The notes under the pieces were generated by a model. It was not told the DNA's origin and ran no database searches. It worked only from the letters and a program-made list of their open reading frames with translations. Source: Muscardinus avellanarius (Eukaryota; Chordata; Mammalia; Rodentia; Gliridae). From it: DNA of 64,000 bases. A program made the position numbers and the translations under genes. Shown in pieces: positions 32,843-43,644 of this stretch. How positions within the stretch are numbered: the first letter of the stretch is position 1; every line of letters starts with the position of its first letter. Location of the stretch: the NCBI GenBank assembly GCA_963383645.1, contig OY726563.1, positions 33,262,331-33,326,330 on the forward strand, given 5' to 3'.

Positions 32843-33209
32843 ATCTGAAGGAGAATGCACATGTGTTCGGGACAGTTGCAAAGGTGTAGGTAGTGGGAAT
32901 AGAAGGATCTGACCTTGCAGGTGGTGGTTTTATCATTCTGGCGAGGACCAATTGATACAGAAGAAATGAGGATAGTTGAGCATGGGACTAGAGGGGCCAT
33001 TACATTCCGGGGAGGTCTGTGTACAGGTTATTCTCTGTAAGAGGAGCGAGGTGACCTAGCTGTGCTTGCTGGCTGCGGAGACCCTGACAATCAGATCTTT
33101 ACTAAATGCTGCAGAATATCATCCCCACGAGTCGAGAGACGGACACCCAAGCGAAGAGCATGACACAGCCCGAAGCAGAGCCCGCTTAGTGTGTACCTTG
33201 TCCGTTGCC
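32843..33209. other. Unique sequence
   Basis: No transposon or exon recognised between the GA-rich tract and the next MIR. Confidence 0.35.
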
Positions 33210-33600
33210 AACCAAAATAGCTGTTGTTTATTGAGGACCTTTACTCTCTTAGTTACTTTATTAAGTACACTTTTACCCCCACGCAACCCTATGGGTTGGG
33301 TATTCACATTTGTTTGTGTGTGTATGTGTGGCATTCAGGATTGAACCCAGGGGTATTTTCCCTCTGAGCTATACCCCAGAACTTTTATGTTTTTTATTTT
33401 GAAACAGTCTCACCAAGTTGCTGAAGCTGGCCACAAACCTGCTAACCTCCTTTCTCAGCCTCCCCAAGTACTGGAATTCCTGGCATGCACCATCACTCCC
33501 AGCTAGGTATTCACATTTTATAGCTGAGGAAACTGAAGCTCATAAAATTGCCCCCCCCTAATATTGTGAATCTAGCAGTGTGGCTCAAGGATTCCAACTG
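33210..33600 (+). repeat. MIR SINE, split by a B1-dID
   Basis: The 5' part (33,210-33,311, 'ttactttattaagtacactt') and 3' part (33,506-33,600, 'tagctgaggaaactgaagct') flank an insertion. Confidence 0.8.
33312..33505 (-). repeat. B1-dID SINE inside MIR
   Basis: Reverse element with a perfect 13-bp TSD 'ggtattcacattt' (33,299-33,311 and 33,506-33,518). Confidence 0.95.
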
Positions 33601-34056
33601 ACTACAACCTCAGCTCTCTCCTGGAAAGAATATTGTTTTCCTCCCATGCATATGCACTATCCCCCCCCAAACCTTAAATTATTTCTGGAGCCAGATCATA
33701 CATAGCTTCTCCAATCATGTTCTTCTGGGGTCATCCTGGCTCCTTGCCAACTGCAGTAAATATCATACAAGGAGTTTCTTTCTTTCTGGGATCAGCAGGT
33801 CTCAGATGATGGGTTGTGTTCACCATGGGAACCTAAGAATTTATCATCTGAATGAAGACTTGCCTTCCTCCCCATGAGCCTTGAAAAAGTGTGAGGCCAG
33901 CAGGTTCAAGGCCAGGACTTCCTCCCCAGAACAAGTAGATTCTGTAGCAGTGTTTGAAAAGTTTCTCACCTCCACCAACACAAAAGTGTAGCTCAGTGTA
34001 GGGTAAGATAAACCACTTTGCCCCCCACTTTTAAGCTTCTATGAAAATTACTCTTT
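33601..34056. other. Unique sequence
   Basis: C-run at about 33,661-33,668. No repeat or coding signal recognised. Confidence 0.35.
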
Positions 34057-34145
34057 GGACTGGGGGTATAGCTTAGTGGTAGAGCGCTGTCTAGCACTGT
34101 GTAAGACCACTGTGTGGGTTCCATCCCCAACACTGAAAAAGAAAG
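34057..34145 (+). repeat. Full-length ID SINE
   Basis: tRNA-Ala-like ID with A-box-like 'tagcttagtggtagagc' and B-box 'gggttccatcccc'. It keeps the central segment missing from dID. It cannot fold as a normal tRNA. Confidence 0.85.
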
Positions 34146-34146
34146 G

Positions 34147-34305
34147 AACCAGGCATGATGGCACACTCCTATAATCCCAGTACTTGGGAGGCTAAGATGG
34201 AAGGATCGAAAGTTTGAGGCCAGCAAGGGGTAACTTAGCAAGACCCTATTTCAAAAGAGGGCTGAGGGTATAGCTCAGAGCTAGAATGCTCCCGTATCAA
34301 CAAAA
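34147..34305 (+). repeat. B1-dID SINE, type O, truncated end
   Basis: B1 half plus a dID half that breaks off after 'gctagaatgctccc'. Confidence 0.8.
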
Positions 34306-34499
34306 GGGAGGAGAAGGAAAGGAAAGGAGGCAGGGAGGAGGGGACAAAGAAAAGACTTGCTTTTATCATGGGGACAACATGGGCAGGAAGAGATGCTAAG
34401 GAAAGCCCCCTCCCCCCAGTTCTCATGAAGCTGGATAACTCTTGAGATTGGGGAAGAAGAGGGTCACTGGCTTTCTTCAGCTCCTAGAAGAAAAACTGC

Positions 34500-34930
34500 T
34501 AGAATTTATTAATACTTTGTTTGCTGCCAGGCAGAATTCTAAAACATGTTAAATACATTAATAATTTCATTTCATAAAGAAAACAACGCCATATGCCAAG
34601 CACAGTTAGTGGCGTGTGTCTATAATCCCAGTACCTCGGAGGCTAAGACAGGAGGATCGCAGGTTCAAGGCCAGGCTCAGCAACTTGGGCCCCCAACAAC
34701 TTAATGAGACCCTATTTTAAAACAAAAATAAATAAATAAATAAAATAGGGCTTGGGGTGTAGCTCAGAGATAGAATGTCCTTGGATTCAATCCCCTGCAC
34801 TACAAAAGAAATCACTCTATAGTTAACACTGCTTCAGATGAGGAAACCGAGAGAGGATCACTATTACATGCCTGCCTGCCAGATTCCAAAGCCCCAACTT
34901 TTCCCCAAGCCACCACTGTCCCTGCCATCA
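34500..34930 (+). repeat. Probable MIR, split by a B1-dID
   Basis: Left part (34,500-34,593) with 'tgttaaatacattaataatt', right part (34,813-34,930) with 'cttcagatgaggaaaccgag'. Order and spacing fit MIR, but divergence is high. Confidence 0.55.
34594..34812 (+). repeat. B1-dID SINE, type O
   Basis: Composite element with an (AAAT)n-expanded internal linker (about 34,727-34,743) and a dID half ending 'cccctgcactac'. Confidence 0.9.
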
Positions 34931-36030
34931 AAATGTGATGCTGGCAACTAAATTTCTGACTTTCTAGGCACCTGCGGTCAGCTTCATTATTCTGCCAATT
35001 CTACGGGCTCGGGCTCGTCACAACTGGGTGCTTTAGTCGGCTCTTAAGGCATGGCCTTTGCAGCATCCTGGCATGGAAATGATGTCCCCTGAGGGCATCA
35101 TTGTCCTTCAGCGAATTTGTCTCGCAGGTGCCTCTAGAGGTCATTTTTTCTTCTCAAGCTTTGTAAGCTGGGCTGATCAGGGCCAGCACAAAGTCGGGGA
35201 TGGCCATCTCCGCCCTGCTCTCTTTGACAAAGCATGCTGGTGGATGCCCCGTGGGTACAGTGCCAGTGGCTGCACCCGGACCTTTCTGGCCTGCTTGCTG
35301 GCACAGGCAACTCGGAGGGGAGATCAATCTTGAAAGATAATTTAGGCACTGTCTTTCCTTAAGCCAGCCATTGTCCCCTGCTCTAGGTCTGCTGACGATG
35401 ATTAATGCAGTGCCGAGTCTCCCCTCTCCTCTGCCTTTTCCTTGCTTTGGGGGTTATTTTCCAGCTGTTGCCCGAATTTCAGAAGAGAGTAAATACAGAC
35501 TGGAGCGCAGCCCTTGGTGTTGCTTGACAGTGTCCCACGTGGCAGATTGTACCAGGCCACTCTGGCAGCAGGTGATGTTACTGTTTAGAGTTGAAGGTTA
35601 ACCTGCCACCTCCGCCAGTTGAGGTCTAATCCTTTAATTAGCCTCAAAATACCAAAAATAAAGATTGCTGGGAAGGCAATTAATAGGATCATATGCTCTA
35701 TTCCTCATTTGTAATTATATATTATTATTTTTCTCCCTACTTTGTTCCAATAATGATTTAAGGCTGCTTCCAAAGACACACAAAACCCAGAAAAGATAAA
35801 TAGAAGTGGGACATGAATTATAATGTCACGCCTGCTCACATCTTTGCCCCATTCCACATAATGGAGCTGAATTCATAACGCCTTTCAAAAATGAGGTAAT
35901 TCAGCTCTTTTGGTGGCAACACTGGGCTCTTTGTAAAGGGAGAGGGTGGTACACAGTCATGGAAAAGAACCACGGAGGTTATGAGAGATCTCGTTTCTAA
36001 GGCTGGCTCCCTCAAAGTGTGACCTCCGGC
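34931..36030. promoter_or_regulatory. SINE-free island, candidate distal enhancer
   Basis: 1.1 kb without any interspersed repeat inside SINE-dense DNA. The core (about 35,370-35,930) is AT-rich with 'cctttaattagcctc', 'ggcaattaataggatcata', 'caataatgatttaagg' and 'gctgaattcataacg'. Homeodomain and octamer-like words plus absence of insertions suggest constraint. Confidence 0.45.
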
Positions 36031-36034
36031 AAGT

Positions 36035-36429
36035 CAGGCATTCATTGTCTTGCTATAACAAAGTAACTGAGCGCAAGTATTTTACGAAGTAAAGGGGTTT
36101 ATTTGGGTAACAATTTTGGTGGCTGGAAAGTCTAGACAGTATGACACTGGTATCTTGGTGAGGGCCCCCTGCAGAGAAGCAGAAAGGGAAAAGCCATACG
36201 GAGAAGAGGCCAAGAGAGTAGGGTGGTGGCTTTGCTTTGTAGCCACCCACTGTCCTGAGAACTAATCCACTCTGTGAGACCTGGATCTATATTTTCACAA
36301 GGGCTGTCAAAACCCAAGCACCTGACCACCAGCCACTAGGCCCTACCTTTTCAATGCTGCCACACTGGGGGACCAGACTTCTAGCATATGAATTCTTGGG
36401 GGTGGACACACAACATCTGGACCATAGCA
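36035..36429 (-). mobile_element. MaLR-type solo LTR (MST/MLT1-like)
   Basis: On the minus strand it begins TG and shows the MaLR order: 'tggtccagatgttgtgtgtcc', 'ggtagggcctagtggctgg', a GGATTAG-type centre, and an end near 'gttactttgttatagcaag'. Diverged, no internal region. The subfamily is not certain. Confidence 0.6.
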
Positions 36430-36482
36430 CTCACCCTCTCTGGCTGGACTTTGGATTCTAAAATTCTCAAAAGTCTCTGCCA

Positions 36483-36659
36483 GCTGGTCCTGGTGGCGCA
36501 AGCTTGTAATCCCCGCGCTTGGGAGGCGGAGACAGGAGGATCGCGCAGGTTCGAAGCCAGCTGGCTTAAGAGACTCTGTTTCCAAATAAAAAGATAAAAT
36601 AGGTCTGGGAGTGTAGCCCGGAGGTAGAAGGGTTCCATCCCCAGTACCACACACACACA
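36483..36659 (+). repeat. B1-dID SINE, type S
   Basis: Short subtype with 'gctggcttaagagactctg' replacing the usual 'cagcaacttagtgagg' section. TSD 'aaaagtctctgcca' (36,469-36,482; one mismatch at 36,660-36,673). Confidence 0.95.
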
Positions 36660-36796
36660 AAAAGTATCTGCCAATCCCTGAGGACCCCTGACAGAAGCCA
36701 CCACTGTTCCTCCAGCTCAAGGCTCCCCAGGAATTACTATCACAAAATGGGTTCCAGGGAAGTACCTGTGTGTTCCAGCATTCATTCATTAATTCT

Positions 36797-36900
<104 letters not shown>

Positions 36901-36965
36901 CCTTGCAGTAGAGCTAGAATTGTCTCTTCCCCCAAGGCAAGGAAACTCCCTTCAAATCTTAAGCA

Positions 36966-37020
36966 AAAGAGAGCCCGCAGGAGGGTGGGGAGCTGCTGCA
37001 GGAGGGTGGGGAGCTGCGGG
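36966..37020. repeat. Short tandem duplication
   Basis: The phrase 'gaggagggtggggagctg'-like unit occurs twice in a row ('caggagggtggggagctgct', then '...gagctgcgg'), a local duplication of about 20 bases. Confidence 0.7.
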
Positions 37021-37400
37021 GACCGAGGTCCTTTGGGGCTAGGCCGCTCCCCTGCCCACCCTCCCACTTTGCTCCCTCCCTCCCTCCCTCACCAGGTGCG
37101 GCTCCTTTAAGTTTAAGACACTCTCACAACCTGGCTCACGACCAACCAACCAACTTCAGAGCCACTCTTATCTTCCATTCACTCACGCCTCTTCCTCTTG
37201 GGCATCCCAGCCCCACCTAGCGCAGTGCTTAGAACACTGACATTATCCTCTGCTTCAAAGTCGCCACTGACCCCTACCACCTCTACTAGGGCTCCTCCAG
37301 GAAGGTTTCTTCCAAGTACCCTACAGGCCAGAGGGGCTCCAGGGACCCAGCGCTGATCACTGGCCTGCAGTGGGAGACTGCTTGGAAGACTTTCGTAAAG
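37021..37400. other. Unique sequence with CCCT-rich tract
   Basis: A (CCCT)n-like stretch at about 37,071-37,089 and otherwise unique DNA. No exon supported. Confidence 0.35.
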
Positions 37401-37783
37401 CACAAGCATATCCCAACCACTCAGAAGCTGAGACTGGAAGATGGTAAGTCCAAAGCCAGCCTCAGCAACTTAGTGAGACCCTATTTCAAACTTAGTGAGA
37501 CCCTATTTCAAAATAAAAAATAAGATGCCGGGCGTGGTGGCGCTCGCATTGGGGAGGCTGAGACCGGAGGATCGCGGTTCACAGACAGCCTCAGCTACTT
37601 AGTGAGGCCCTGTTTCAAAATAAAGAATAAAAAAATAGGGCAGGGGCTGTAGCTTGGAGGTAAAAAGCCCCTGGGTTTGACCCCCAGTACCATAAATAAA
37701 TAAATAAAAAGGGCTGAGGATATATCTCAGTGGTAGAACACTCTGTGTTCAATTCCTAGTACCAAAAAAAAAAAAAAAAAAAA
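37401..37783 (+). repeat. B1-dID SINE split by another SINE
   Basis: B1 half (37,401-37,526) and detached ID half (37,709-37,783, with A20 end). The B1 linker carries a perfect 22-bp tandem duplication (37,467-37,488 and 37,489-37,510). Confidence 0.85.
37527..37708 (+). repeat. B1-dID SINE, type R, nested
   Basis: Complete but with part of the B1 head missing ('gtggtggcgctcgcattgg'). The tail is an AAAT run. Confidence 0.9.
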
Positions 37784-37853
37784 GAAAAGAAATGGGGGGG
37801 GGTAGCGCTCCGGCAAAGGCATTAATCTAGTGTATCAGAACTGAGACTAAGGA

Positions 37854-38109
37854 GCCGGGCATGGTGGCGCACACTTCCCAAGTACTGTAATCCCAGTACT
37901 TGGGAAGCTGGGACTTGAGGATCACAGGTTCAAAGCTAGCCTTGAAAACTTAGGCCCTCTGCAACTTTGTGAGACTCTGTTTCAAAATAAGACATAAAAT
38001 CAGGTTGAGGGTAAAACCTGGAGGTAGAATGCCTCTGGGTTCCATCACCAGTACCAAAAAAAAAAAAAAAAAAAAAGACGAAGAAGAAGGAGGAGGAGGA
38101 GGAGGAGGA
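37854..38109 (+). repeat. B1-dID SINE with A22-(GAA/GGA)n tail
   Basis: The element has a small internal duplication around 'cccaagtactgtaatccc'. The tail runs A22 (38,055-38,076) into GAA and then GGA repeats. Confidence 0.9.
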
Positions 38110-38229
38110 CTAAGGGTCACCCTTGGATGGGGGAGCGCAGGGGGGACTTCTGGGGGCTGGGAATACTTTGCATATTGATCTGGATTCTGCTTGCAAGGGG
38201 ATGCTCAGCTCTTTAAAATTCATCAGACT

Positions 38230-38424
38230 TAGCCGGGCATGGTGGTTTGTAATCTCAGCATTCGGGAGGCTGAGACAGGAGGATCGCGGTTCGCGGACAG
38301 CCTCAACTACTTAGGCCCTTCGCAACTCAGTGAGACCCCGTTTCAAAATAAAGAATAAAAAATAGGGCTGGGGATGTAGCTTGGAGGTAGAATGCCCCTG
38401 GGTTCCATCCCCAGACCCGCAAAA

Positions 38425-38453
<29 letters not shown>
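38230..38453 (+). repeat. Young B1-dID SINE, type R
   Basis: Perfect 15-bp TSD 'aaaattcatcagact' (38,215-38,229 and 38,454-38,468), intact B-box and a clean (AAAT)n tail. A short deletion removes 'cgcacgct' from the head. Among the youngest insertions here. Confidence 0.97.
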
Positions 38454-38455
<2 letters not shown>

Positions 38456-38494
38456 AATTCATCAGACTCAGGATTTATATACCTTTCTTCTTGT

Positions 38495-38712
38495 TGTTTA
38501 TTATTTTAAATTAGGGTCTTGATAAGTTGCTGAGGGTCCCCCTAAGTTACTGAGGCTGTTTTCGAACCTGTGATCCTTCTGTCTCTGCCTTCCAAGTATT
38601 GGAATTACAGGCATGTACCACCATGCCTGGCTTATTCGTATTTTTTTGTTTTCTTTCTTGGAACCCAGGGCTTTATTCATGCTCCACTACTGAGCTACAC
38701 TCCCAGCCCCTG
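38495..38712 (-). repeat. Reverse B1 half followed by reverse ID half
   Basis: The order is B1 (38,495-38,632) then ID (38,639-38,712), opposite to a single reverse composite, so these are two separate fragments. Confidence 0.7.
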
Positions 38713-38919
38713 ATGCAAACCTTCTACTCCACAATCAGGCGGGCTACGGAGATTGGTGCACCAGGCAGAGGCGCCATGTTGGTGTAGAGATCCTCACGGC
38801 AACCCTGCCCATGGCTGGGGACTCCGGGCCATATCCTGCCTTTCCTCTTATCCTCCTGCATTCCTGGCAGAACTTCTATTTCAATGTAAACTGGATGCTA
38901 CCTTCTGAAAGTGTTCAGA
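38713..38919. other. Unique sequence
   Basis: No repeat or exon recognised. Confidence 0.3.
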
Positions 38920-39178
38920 TGTTGGAAACTAAATCCCCACAGTCATAGGTTGATAGTATCTGGAGGTGGGCCTCTTGGAAGTAGGGTTAGGTGAAGTAAT
39001 GAGGATGGGGGCACACAGGGCATTAGTGGCTTTATAAGAAGAGGAAGAAAGTGCTGGTTGGTGGTGCACGCTTGTAATCCTGATACCTGGGAGGCTGAGA
39101 CTGGAAGATGGCAGATTCACAGCCAGCCTCAGCTACTTAGTGAGGCCCTCCGCAAAATAAAAAATACGCAGGGGTGTT

Positions 39179-39620
39179 AGCCAGGCGTGGTGGCGCATGC
39201 TTGTAATCCCAGCATTTGGGAGGCTGAGACAGGAGGAACATGGTTCCAGGCAAGCCTCAGCTACTTAATTGAGGCCCTTTGCAACTCAGTGAGACCCTGT
39301 TTCAAAATAAAGAATAGCCGGGCATGGTGGCGCACGCTTGTAATCCCAGTACTTGGAAGACCGAGACAAGAAGATTGCATAGGTTCAAAGCCAGCCTCAG
39401 CAACTTAGTGAGACCCTGTTTCCAAATAAAATATAAAATAGGTCTGGGAGTGTGGACCAGAGGTAGAAATCCTCTGGGTTCCATCCCCAATACCTCACAC
39501 ATACACACAGACAAAAATAAATAAATAAATAAATAAACAAATAAATAAATAAATAAATAAGGCTGTGGGGGTAGAATGCCCCTTGATTCAATTCCCAGTA
39601 CCACCATAAAAAAAAAAAAA
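39179..39620 (+). repeat. Middle B1-dID SINE of the nest
   Basis: B1 half at 39,179-39,316, remnant ID half with A13 tail at 39,561-39,620, split by the innermost SINE. Confidence 0.8.
39317..39560 (+). repeat. Innermost B1-dID SINE of the nest, type C
   Basis: Complete, with a CA-rich then (AAAT)n tail (about 39,490-39,560). The last of three successive insertions. Confidence 0.9.
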
Positions 39621-39880
39621 TAGGGCTAGGTTAGCTTGGAGGTAGAATGCTTCTTCTGGGTTCAATAACCAGTACCTCAAAAAGAAAAAAGAAAAAACAA
39701 AAACAAGAAGAGGAAGAGGAAGAAAGACCCAAGAAAATGTACTCGCTCTCTCCTGCCATGTGACGCCTCTGTTCAGTTATGACGCAGCATGAGACCCTCA
39801 GGGAGGCCATTTGGAAGCTGGATCCACATGCTTGGACTTCTGGCCTCCAGACCCACCAACTAATAAACTTCTATTATTTT

Positions 39881-40279
39881 CCCCCTTTTTTGTGTGGTAC
39901 TGGGGATTGAATCCAGGGACATTCTACCTCCGAGCTACACTCTCAGCCCTATTTCTTATTCTTTATTTTGCAGAGAAGCCACTTAAGTAGCTGAGGTTGG
40001 CCGTTCCCAAGTACTGGGATTACAAGCATGGGCTACCACACCTGGCTTCTAGATTTTTTTTTTTTTTTTTGAGGGTCTGGGAATGGAACCCTGAGACATT
40101 TGACCCCAAGCTGCACTCCCTGCCCTATTTTTTACTCTTTATTTTGAAACAGTGTCTCACTAAATTGCAGAGGGCCTCAGCAAGTAGCTGAGGCTGTCCA
40201 CAAACCGTGATCCTCTGGTCTCAGCAGCCCAAATGCTGGGATTACAAGCGTGCGCCACCACGCCCGGCCTCCAGCTTCT
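39881..40279 (-). repeat. Two reverse B1-dID SINEs in the LTR 3' end
   Basis: The first insertion (39,881-40,045) is bounded by 'aaacttctattatttt' and 'aaatttctattctttt' (39,865 and 40,280). A second element (40,057-40,274) landed at its edge with TSD 'cttctagattt'/'cttctaaattt' (40,046 and 40,275). Confidence 0.9.
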
Positions 40280-40332
40280 AAATTTCTATTCTTTTGTCAG
40301 CTACCTGATCTCAGGACTGTTGTGCAGCAACA

Positions 40333-40872
40333 GATTGTGGCCTTCAACACTGGGGTTGCCTCTTGCCCTACGCAGGCGCATTCTTTCCGCACTGCTGTCC
40401 ATGCTTGCTCTGCTTCAGAAACCTCCCTTTTCCCTTTCTCTCCCCAAACTGCTGCTTCTCCCTGGCCTCATATGGTTACATAGTCCAGGAACCCTAGACC
40501 TACCTGGCCCTCTGCCCAGGCACACCATGCCTGTCACCAAATCCTGTTTTCTTCCTCTCTGCAGCTCTAGGGGCCATCCATTGCTCTGGAATCCGGCCTC
40601 TGCCTGCCCAGCAGGACCTCTTCCCCATGCCATGGTAGTGACCTCCTCACTTGTCCCCTTCACTCCCGCTGGCTCCTCCACAGTCCTCCCCACTTTCAGC
40701 CTTCAGCCACAGCCACACCGCAAATACGGACTGCACTGGGTGCCAGAGGCCAATCCAGGCACCTGGTGTAGCATCCCAGGGAATAAAGCAGATGCCTGCC
40801 CTCAAGGAGCTTCCATTCTAGCAGGCCAGAGATGCCAGTAAACAACCAAGTTGTCATAAAATGACCTCAGAG
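40333..40872. other. Unique or unrecognised DNA
   Basis: Contains 'ccctcaaggagcttccattc' (about 40,800), a phrase frequent in L2-related repeats, but no continuous match. The 202-codon forward frame overlapping it (40,233-40,841) starts inside a SINE and is not credible. Confidence 0.35.
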
Positions 40873-41070
40873 GAGCTGGGCGTGCTGGTGTACACCTGTA
40901 ATCCCAGTCCTTGGGAGGCTGAGACAAGAGGATCGCAGGTTTTTAGCCAGCCTCAGCAATTTAGTGAGGCTCTCTGCAACTTAGTGAGACCCTGTTTCAA
41001 AATAAAAAAATAAAATAAAATACGGCTGGGGGTATAGCTTGGAGAAAGAATGCCCCTGGGTTGCATCCCC

Positions 41071-41118
<48 letters not shown>
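40873..41118 (+). repeat. B1-dID SINE with (CA)n tail
   Basis: Type O composite. CA run at 41,075-41,118 in place of a poly-A tail. Confidence 0.9.
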
Positions 41119-41120
<2 letters not shown>

Positions 41121-41392
41121 AGAATGCTGTAGCCAAAGATAGAATACCCCTGGGCTCAATTCCTAGTGATCTCCCACCCCAAAGACCTCAGATGGTGGAC
41201 AGTGGGGAAGAAAAATGGTAGCCAAGCAGTAGCACAGTCCTGTAATCCCCTGACTTGGGAGGCTGAGGCAGGAAGATCACAAGTGCCAGGCCAGCCTGGG
41301 CAAGCTAGTGAGATTCTGTCTCGAAATAAAGAAAAAGGTCTAGGGTTGTAGCTCTGTGGTAGAGTGCCCTGGGTTTGATCCCCAGTACAAAA
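41119..41392 (+). repeat. ID fragment and old B1-dID
   Basis: A dID-like fragment (41,119-41,168) is followed, after 50 unique bases, by an old composite element (41,219-41,392) whose ID half reads 'gttgtagctctgtggtag'. Confidence 0.75.
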
Positions 41393-41439
41393 TAAGGAAA
41401 GAGAACACTAGAGAAAGAAAAGGAAAGAATGAGCCAAAG

Positions 41440-41735
41440 AAACGTGGGACTAGGTAAGGAGCATGAGGAAGGCAGGTGTGGGGAGAAGTCTGCGGGATTC
41501 GAGGGTGGTGAGGAGAGGCAAAGGCTCAGAAAAAGCGAGGGAGCAAGCTCAGTGGGTTTCTGTGGGAAGAGCGTTGCAGACAGAGGCTCAGGCAGCCAGT
41601 GCAAAGGCCCTTTTGCAGGGGAATGTGTGTCCTGTATAAGAAACAACCAGGATCCAGAATGCAAGGTAGGAGGGCTAGTCAGAGGAGTAGAGGGGCAGGC
41701 CCTGCAGCCAGAGTAGTGGAGCTCAGGCAGTGTCA
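41440..41735 (-). repeat. L2 LINE fragment
   Basis: The reverse of L2 3' sequence: 'gggaagagcgttgcagacag', 'agccagtgcaaaggccctt', followed by 'ggccctgcagcc'. No TSD, ancient. Confidence 0.6.
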
Positions 41736-41761
41736 GTATGCATGTAAAAAGTGAAAACCCT

Positions 41762-41909
41762 TAGCCGGGTGTGGTGGCGCTTGGGAGGCTGAGACAGGAG
41801 GATTGCATAGGTTCGAAGCCAGCCTCAGCTACTTAGTGAGGCCTGAAACTTAGTGACACCCTGTTTCCAAATAAAATATAAAAGCCTCTGGGTTCCACCC
41901 CCAGTACAA

Positions 41910-41956
<47 letters not shown>

Positions 41957-41967
41957 AATAAATAAAT
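41762..41967 (+). repeat. B1-dID SINE with head deletion, (AAAT)n tail
   Basis: Type C element missing the 'acgcttgtaatcccag' segment. Tail about 41,907-41,967. TSD 'agtgaaaac' (41,750 and 41,968). Confidence 0.9.
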
Positions 41968-41978
41968 AGTGAAAACTA

Positions 41979-42224
41979 GCCGAGCCTGGTGGCGCACGCT
42001 TGTAATCCCAGTCCTTGGGAGGCTGAGACAGGAGGATCGCAGGTTCATGGCCAGCCTCAGCAAGTAGTGAAATGCTCACCAAACTAGCCAGGCCCCATTT
42101 CAAAATAAAATAGGGTTGAGGGTGTAGCTTGGAGGTAGAATGCCCCTAGGTTCAATCTCCAGCACCACACACACACACACACACACACACACACCACCAC
42201 CACCACCACCACCACCACCACCAC
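41979..42224 (+). repeat. B1-dID SINE with (CA)n(CAC)n tail
   Basis: Inserted next to the previous SINE. The tail passes from CA (42,165-42,194) to CAC triplets (42,194-42,224). Confidence 0.92.
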
Positions 42225-42234
42225 ACCACACCTC

Positions 42235-42800
42235 CGCTTTGGGCTTGTTTCCAGGCCCTTCCCATAGCCATCGAGGCTTTCACAGATGTTGGCTCATGTC
42301 CACATCCCCGCCTTCACTCAGCCATCCAGAGCTCTGTTCAGACAGCCCTTCCTCCAAGATACCTTTCCCAGGCTGTGACTAGGTCAGACCCCTGGCTGCA
42401 CCCTCTCAAAGCACCCTGCCCTTCCCCCTCCCTACATCACAGCAAGCCAGCACTGAGTCTGGCTCATGGCGTATCTGGTTGTTTCCTCCGGGCCATGCAC
42501 TGCCCTGGGTGCCAGGGTCACTGTGGAGAACAGGACTGCCAAGGTGCCTGTCCTCTGAGGGATGATGGACCATACACAGAAAGCAAATAAAGAAGGCAAC
42601 TTCCACTGGTGACAGGTGTTACAAAGATGACTCGGGCGGGTCTGGCAGCGGTGGGAGGTATGGCATCCTCAGCCAAGGTGGCCTTGGTGGCCTCTCTGAA
42701 TGAATGCTTGGGGCTGTGAGGGTACCAGCTGGGCAAGTCTAGGCGAGAGAGCTTGGGGCAGGGGAAGGTCAAGCGCACAGCCCTAAGGGCGAGGCACAGT
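42235..42800. repeat. Possible L2-related fragments
   Basis: 'agacagcccttcctccaaga' and 'ggcctctctgaatgaatgc' resemble L2 3' sequence in opposite orientations, but identity is too patchy for a firm call. Confidence 0.3.
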
Positions 42801-42921
42801 GGGTGCTCTCTGCAGCTTGGGTGTTCATTGCATGTGCCCCAAGACCCTTTGTGTTCTCAGTGTGCTTCACTCGTAGCTGATGTTCATTCCATTTATTGGG
42901 TGAAATGGATAGTTCTCTCTC

Positions 42922-43126
42922 TTATTTATTTATTTATTTATTTATTTTGCAATGCTGGGGATTGAACCCAGAGGCAGTCTACCCCTGAGCTGTACCCCCC
43001 AACCCTCTTTTAGTCTATTTTGAAACAAGGCCTCACTAAGTAGCTGAGGCTGGATATGAATCTGTGATCCTCCTATCTCAGCCTCCCAAGTCCTGGGATT
43101 ACAAGCGTGTGCCACCATGCCTGGCT
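42922..43126 (-). repeat. B1-dID SINE, type O, (TTTA)n tail
   Basis: Reverse composite from 'ttatttatttattttgc' to 'gccaccatgcctggct'. Confidence 0.92.
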
Positions 43127-43193
43127 AGGGATGGAACCCAGGGCATCACACATGCTAAACACACTCCACCACTAAATTACAACCCCGGGCCCT
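43127..43193 (-). repeat. Full-type ID remnant
   Basis: Retains the 'catgctaaacacactccacc' segment. Directly abuts the preceding SINE. Confidence 0.7.
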
Positions 43194-43431
43194 CAAGGTG
43201 TAGAGATTTCTGCTCTGTCCATCCTTCTATCCACTTTCTCCAGGAACTCTTCCCAGACCCGTGGAACCCTCCAAGAACACCCCCTTCCAAAGCCAAAACC
43301 TCAGTTCCTTTTCCTGAGACACTTGGATGGTCTCCTGGTGGGGAGGCAACCCCTTGAAACGGCGTAATCATATCCATTTTTCCAGGGGCGCAAACAGGAG
43401 AGATCTAGAGGGTCTAAGAGGCCACTCGCGT

Positions 43432-43622
43432 TTCTTCCCCTTCCCCGGGACTGAACCCAGGGGCATTCTACCTCTTGAGTTATACCCCCGCCAGCCCCTT
43501 TTATTTTTTATTTTTGAAACAGGGTCTCACAAAGTTGCTAAGACTGGCCTCCTGAACCTTCGATCCTCCTGTCTCAGTCTCCCCAGCACTGAGATTGCAG
43601 GTGTATGCCACCGTGCCTGGCG
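43432..43622 (-). repeat. B1-dID SINE, type O
   Basis: Reverse composite. MIR-like sequence on its right (43,645-43,740, 'gcagatgcaggaactgaggc') suggests it lies in or beside a MIR. Confidence 0.85.
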
Positions 43623-43644
43623 CCACACATGTTTCTGAAACAGT

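Larger units (their letters stand above)
39052..39704 (+). repeat. Outer B1-dID SINE of a triple nest
   Basis: B1 half at 39,052-39,178, ID half at 39,621-39,704. Target word 'aagaagaggaaga' in the LTR is repeated on both sides (39,036 and 39,705). Confidence 0.8.
38920..40332 (+). mobile_element. MaLR-type LTR, broken into three parts by five SINEs
   Basis: LTR parts are 38,920-39,051 (starts 'tgttggaaactaaatccc', contains 'ctttataagaagaggaa'), 39,705-39,880 ('ctcctgccatgtgacgcct', polyadenylation signal AATAAA at 39,862-39,867) and 40,280-40,332 (ends 'gttgtgcagcaaca'). Order and ends fit a MaLR solo LTR. SINEs fill both gaps. Confidence 0.75.

Noticed and set aside
40233..40841. 202-codon frame
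   Set aside because: Its start lies inside a reverse B1-dID, and the rest covers an LTR end and unrecognised old DNA. No protein family resemblance.
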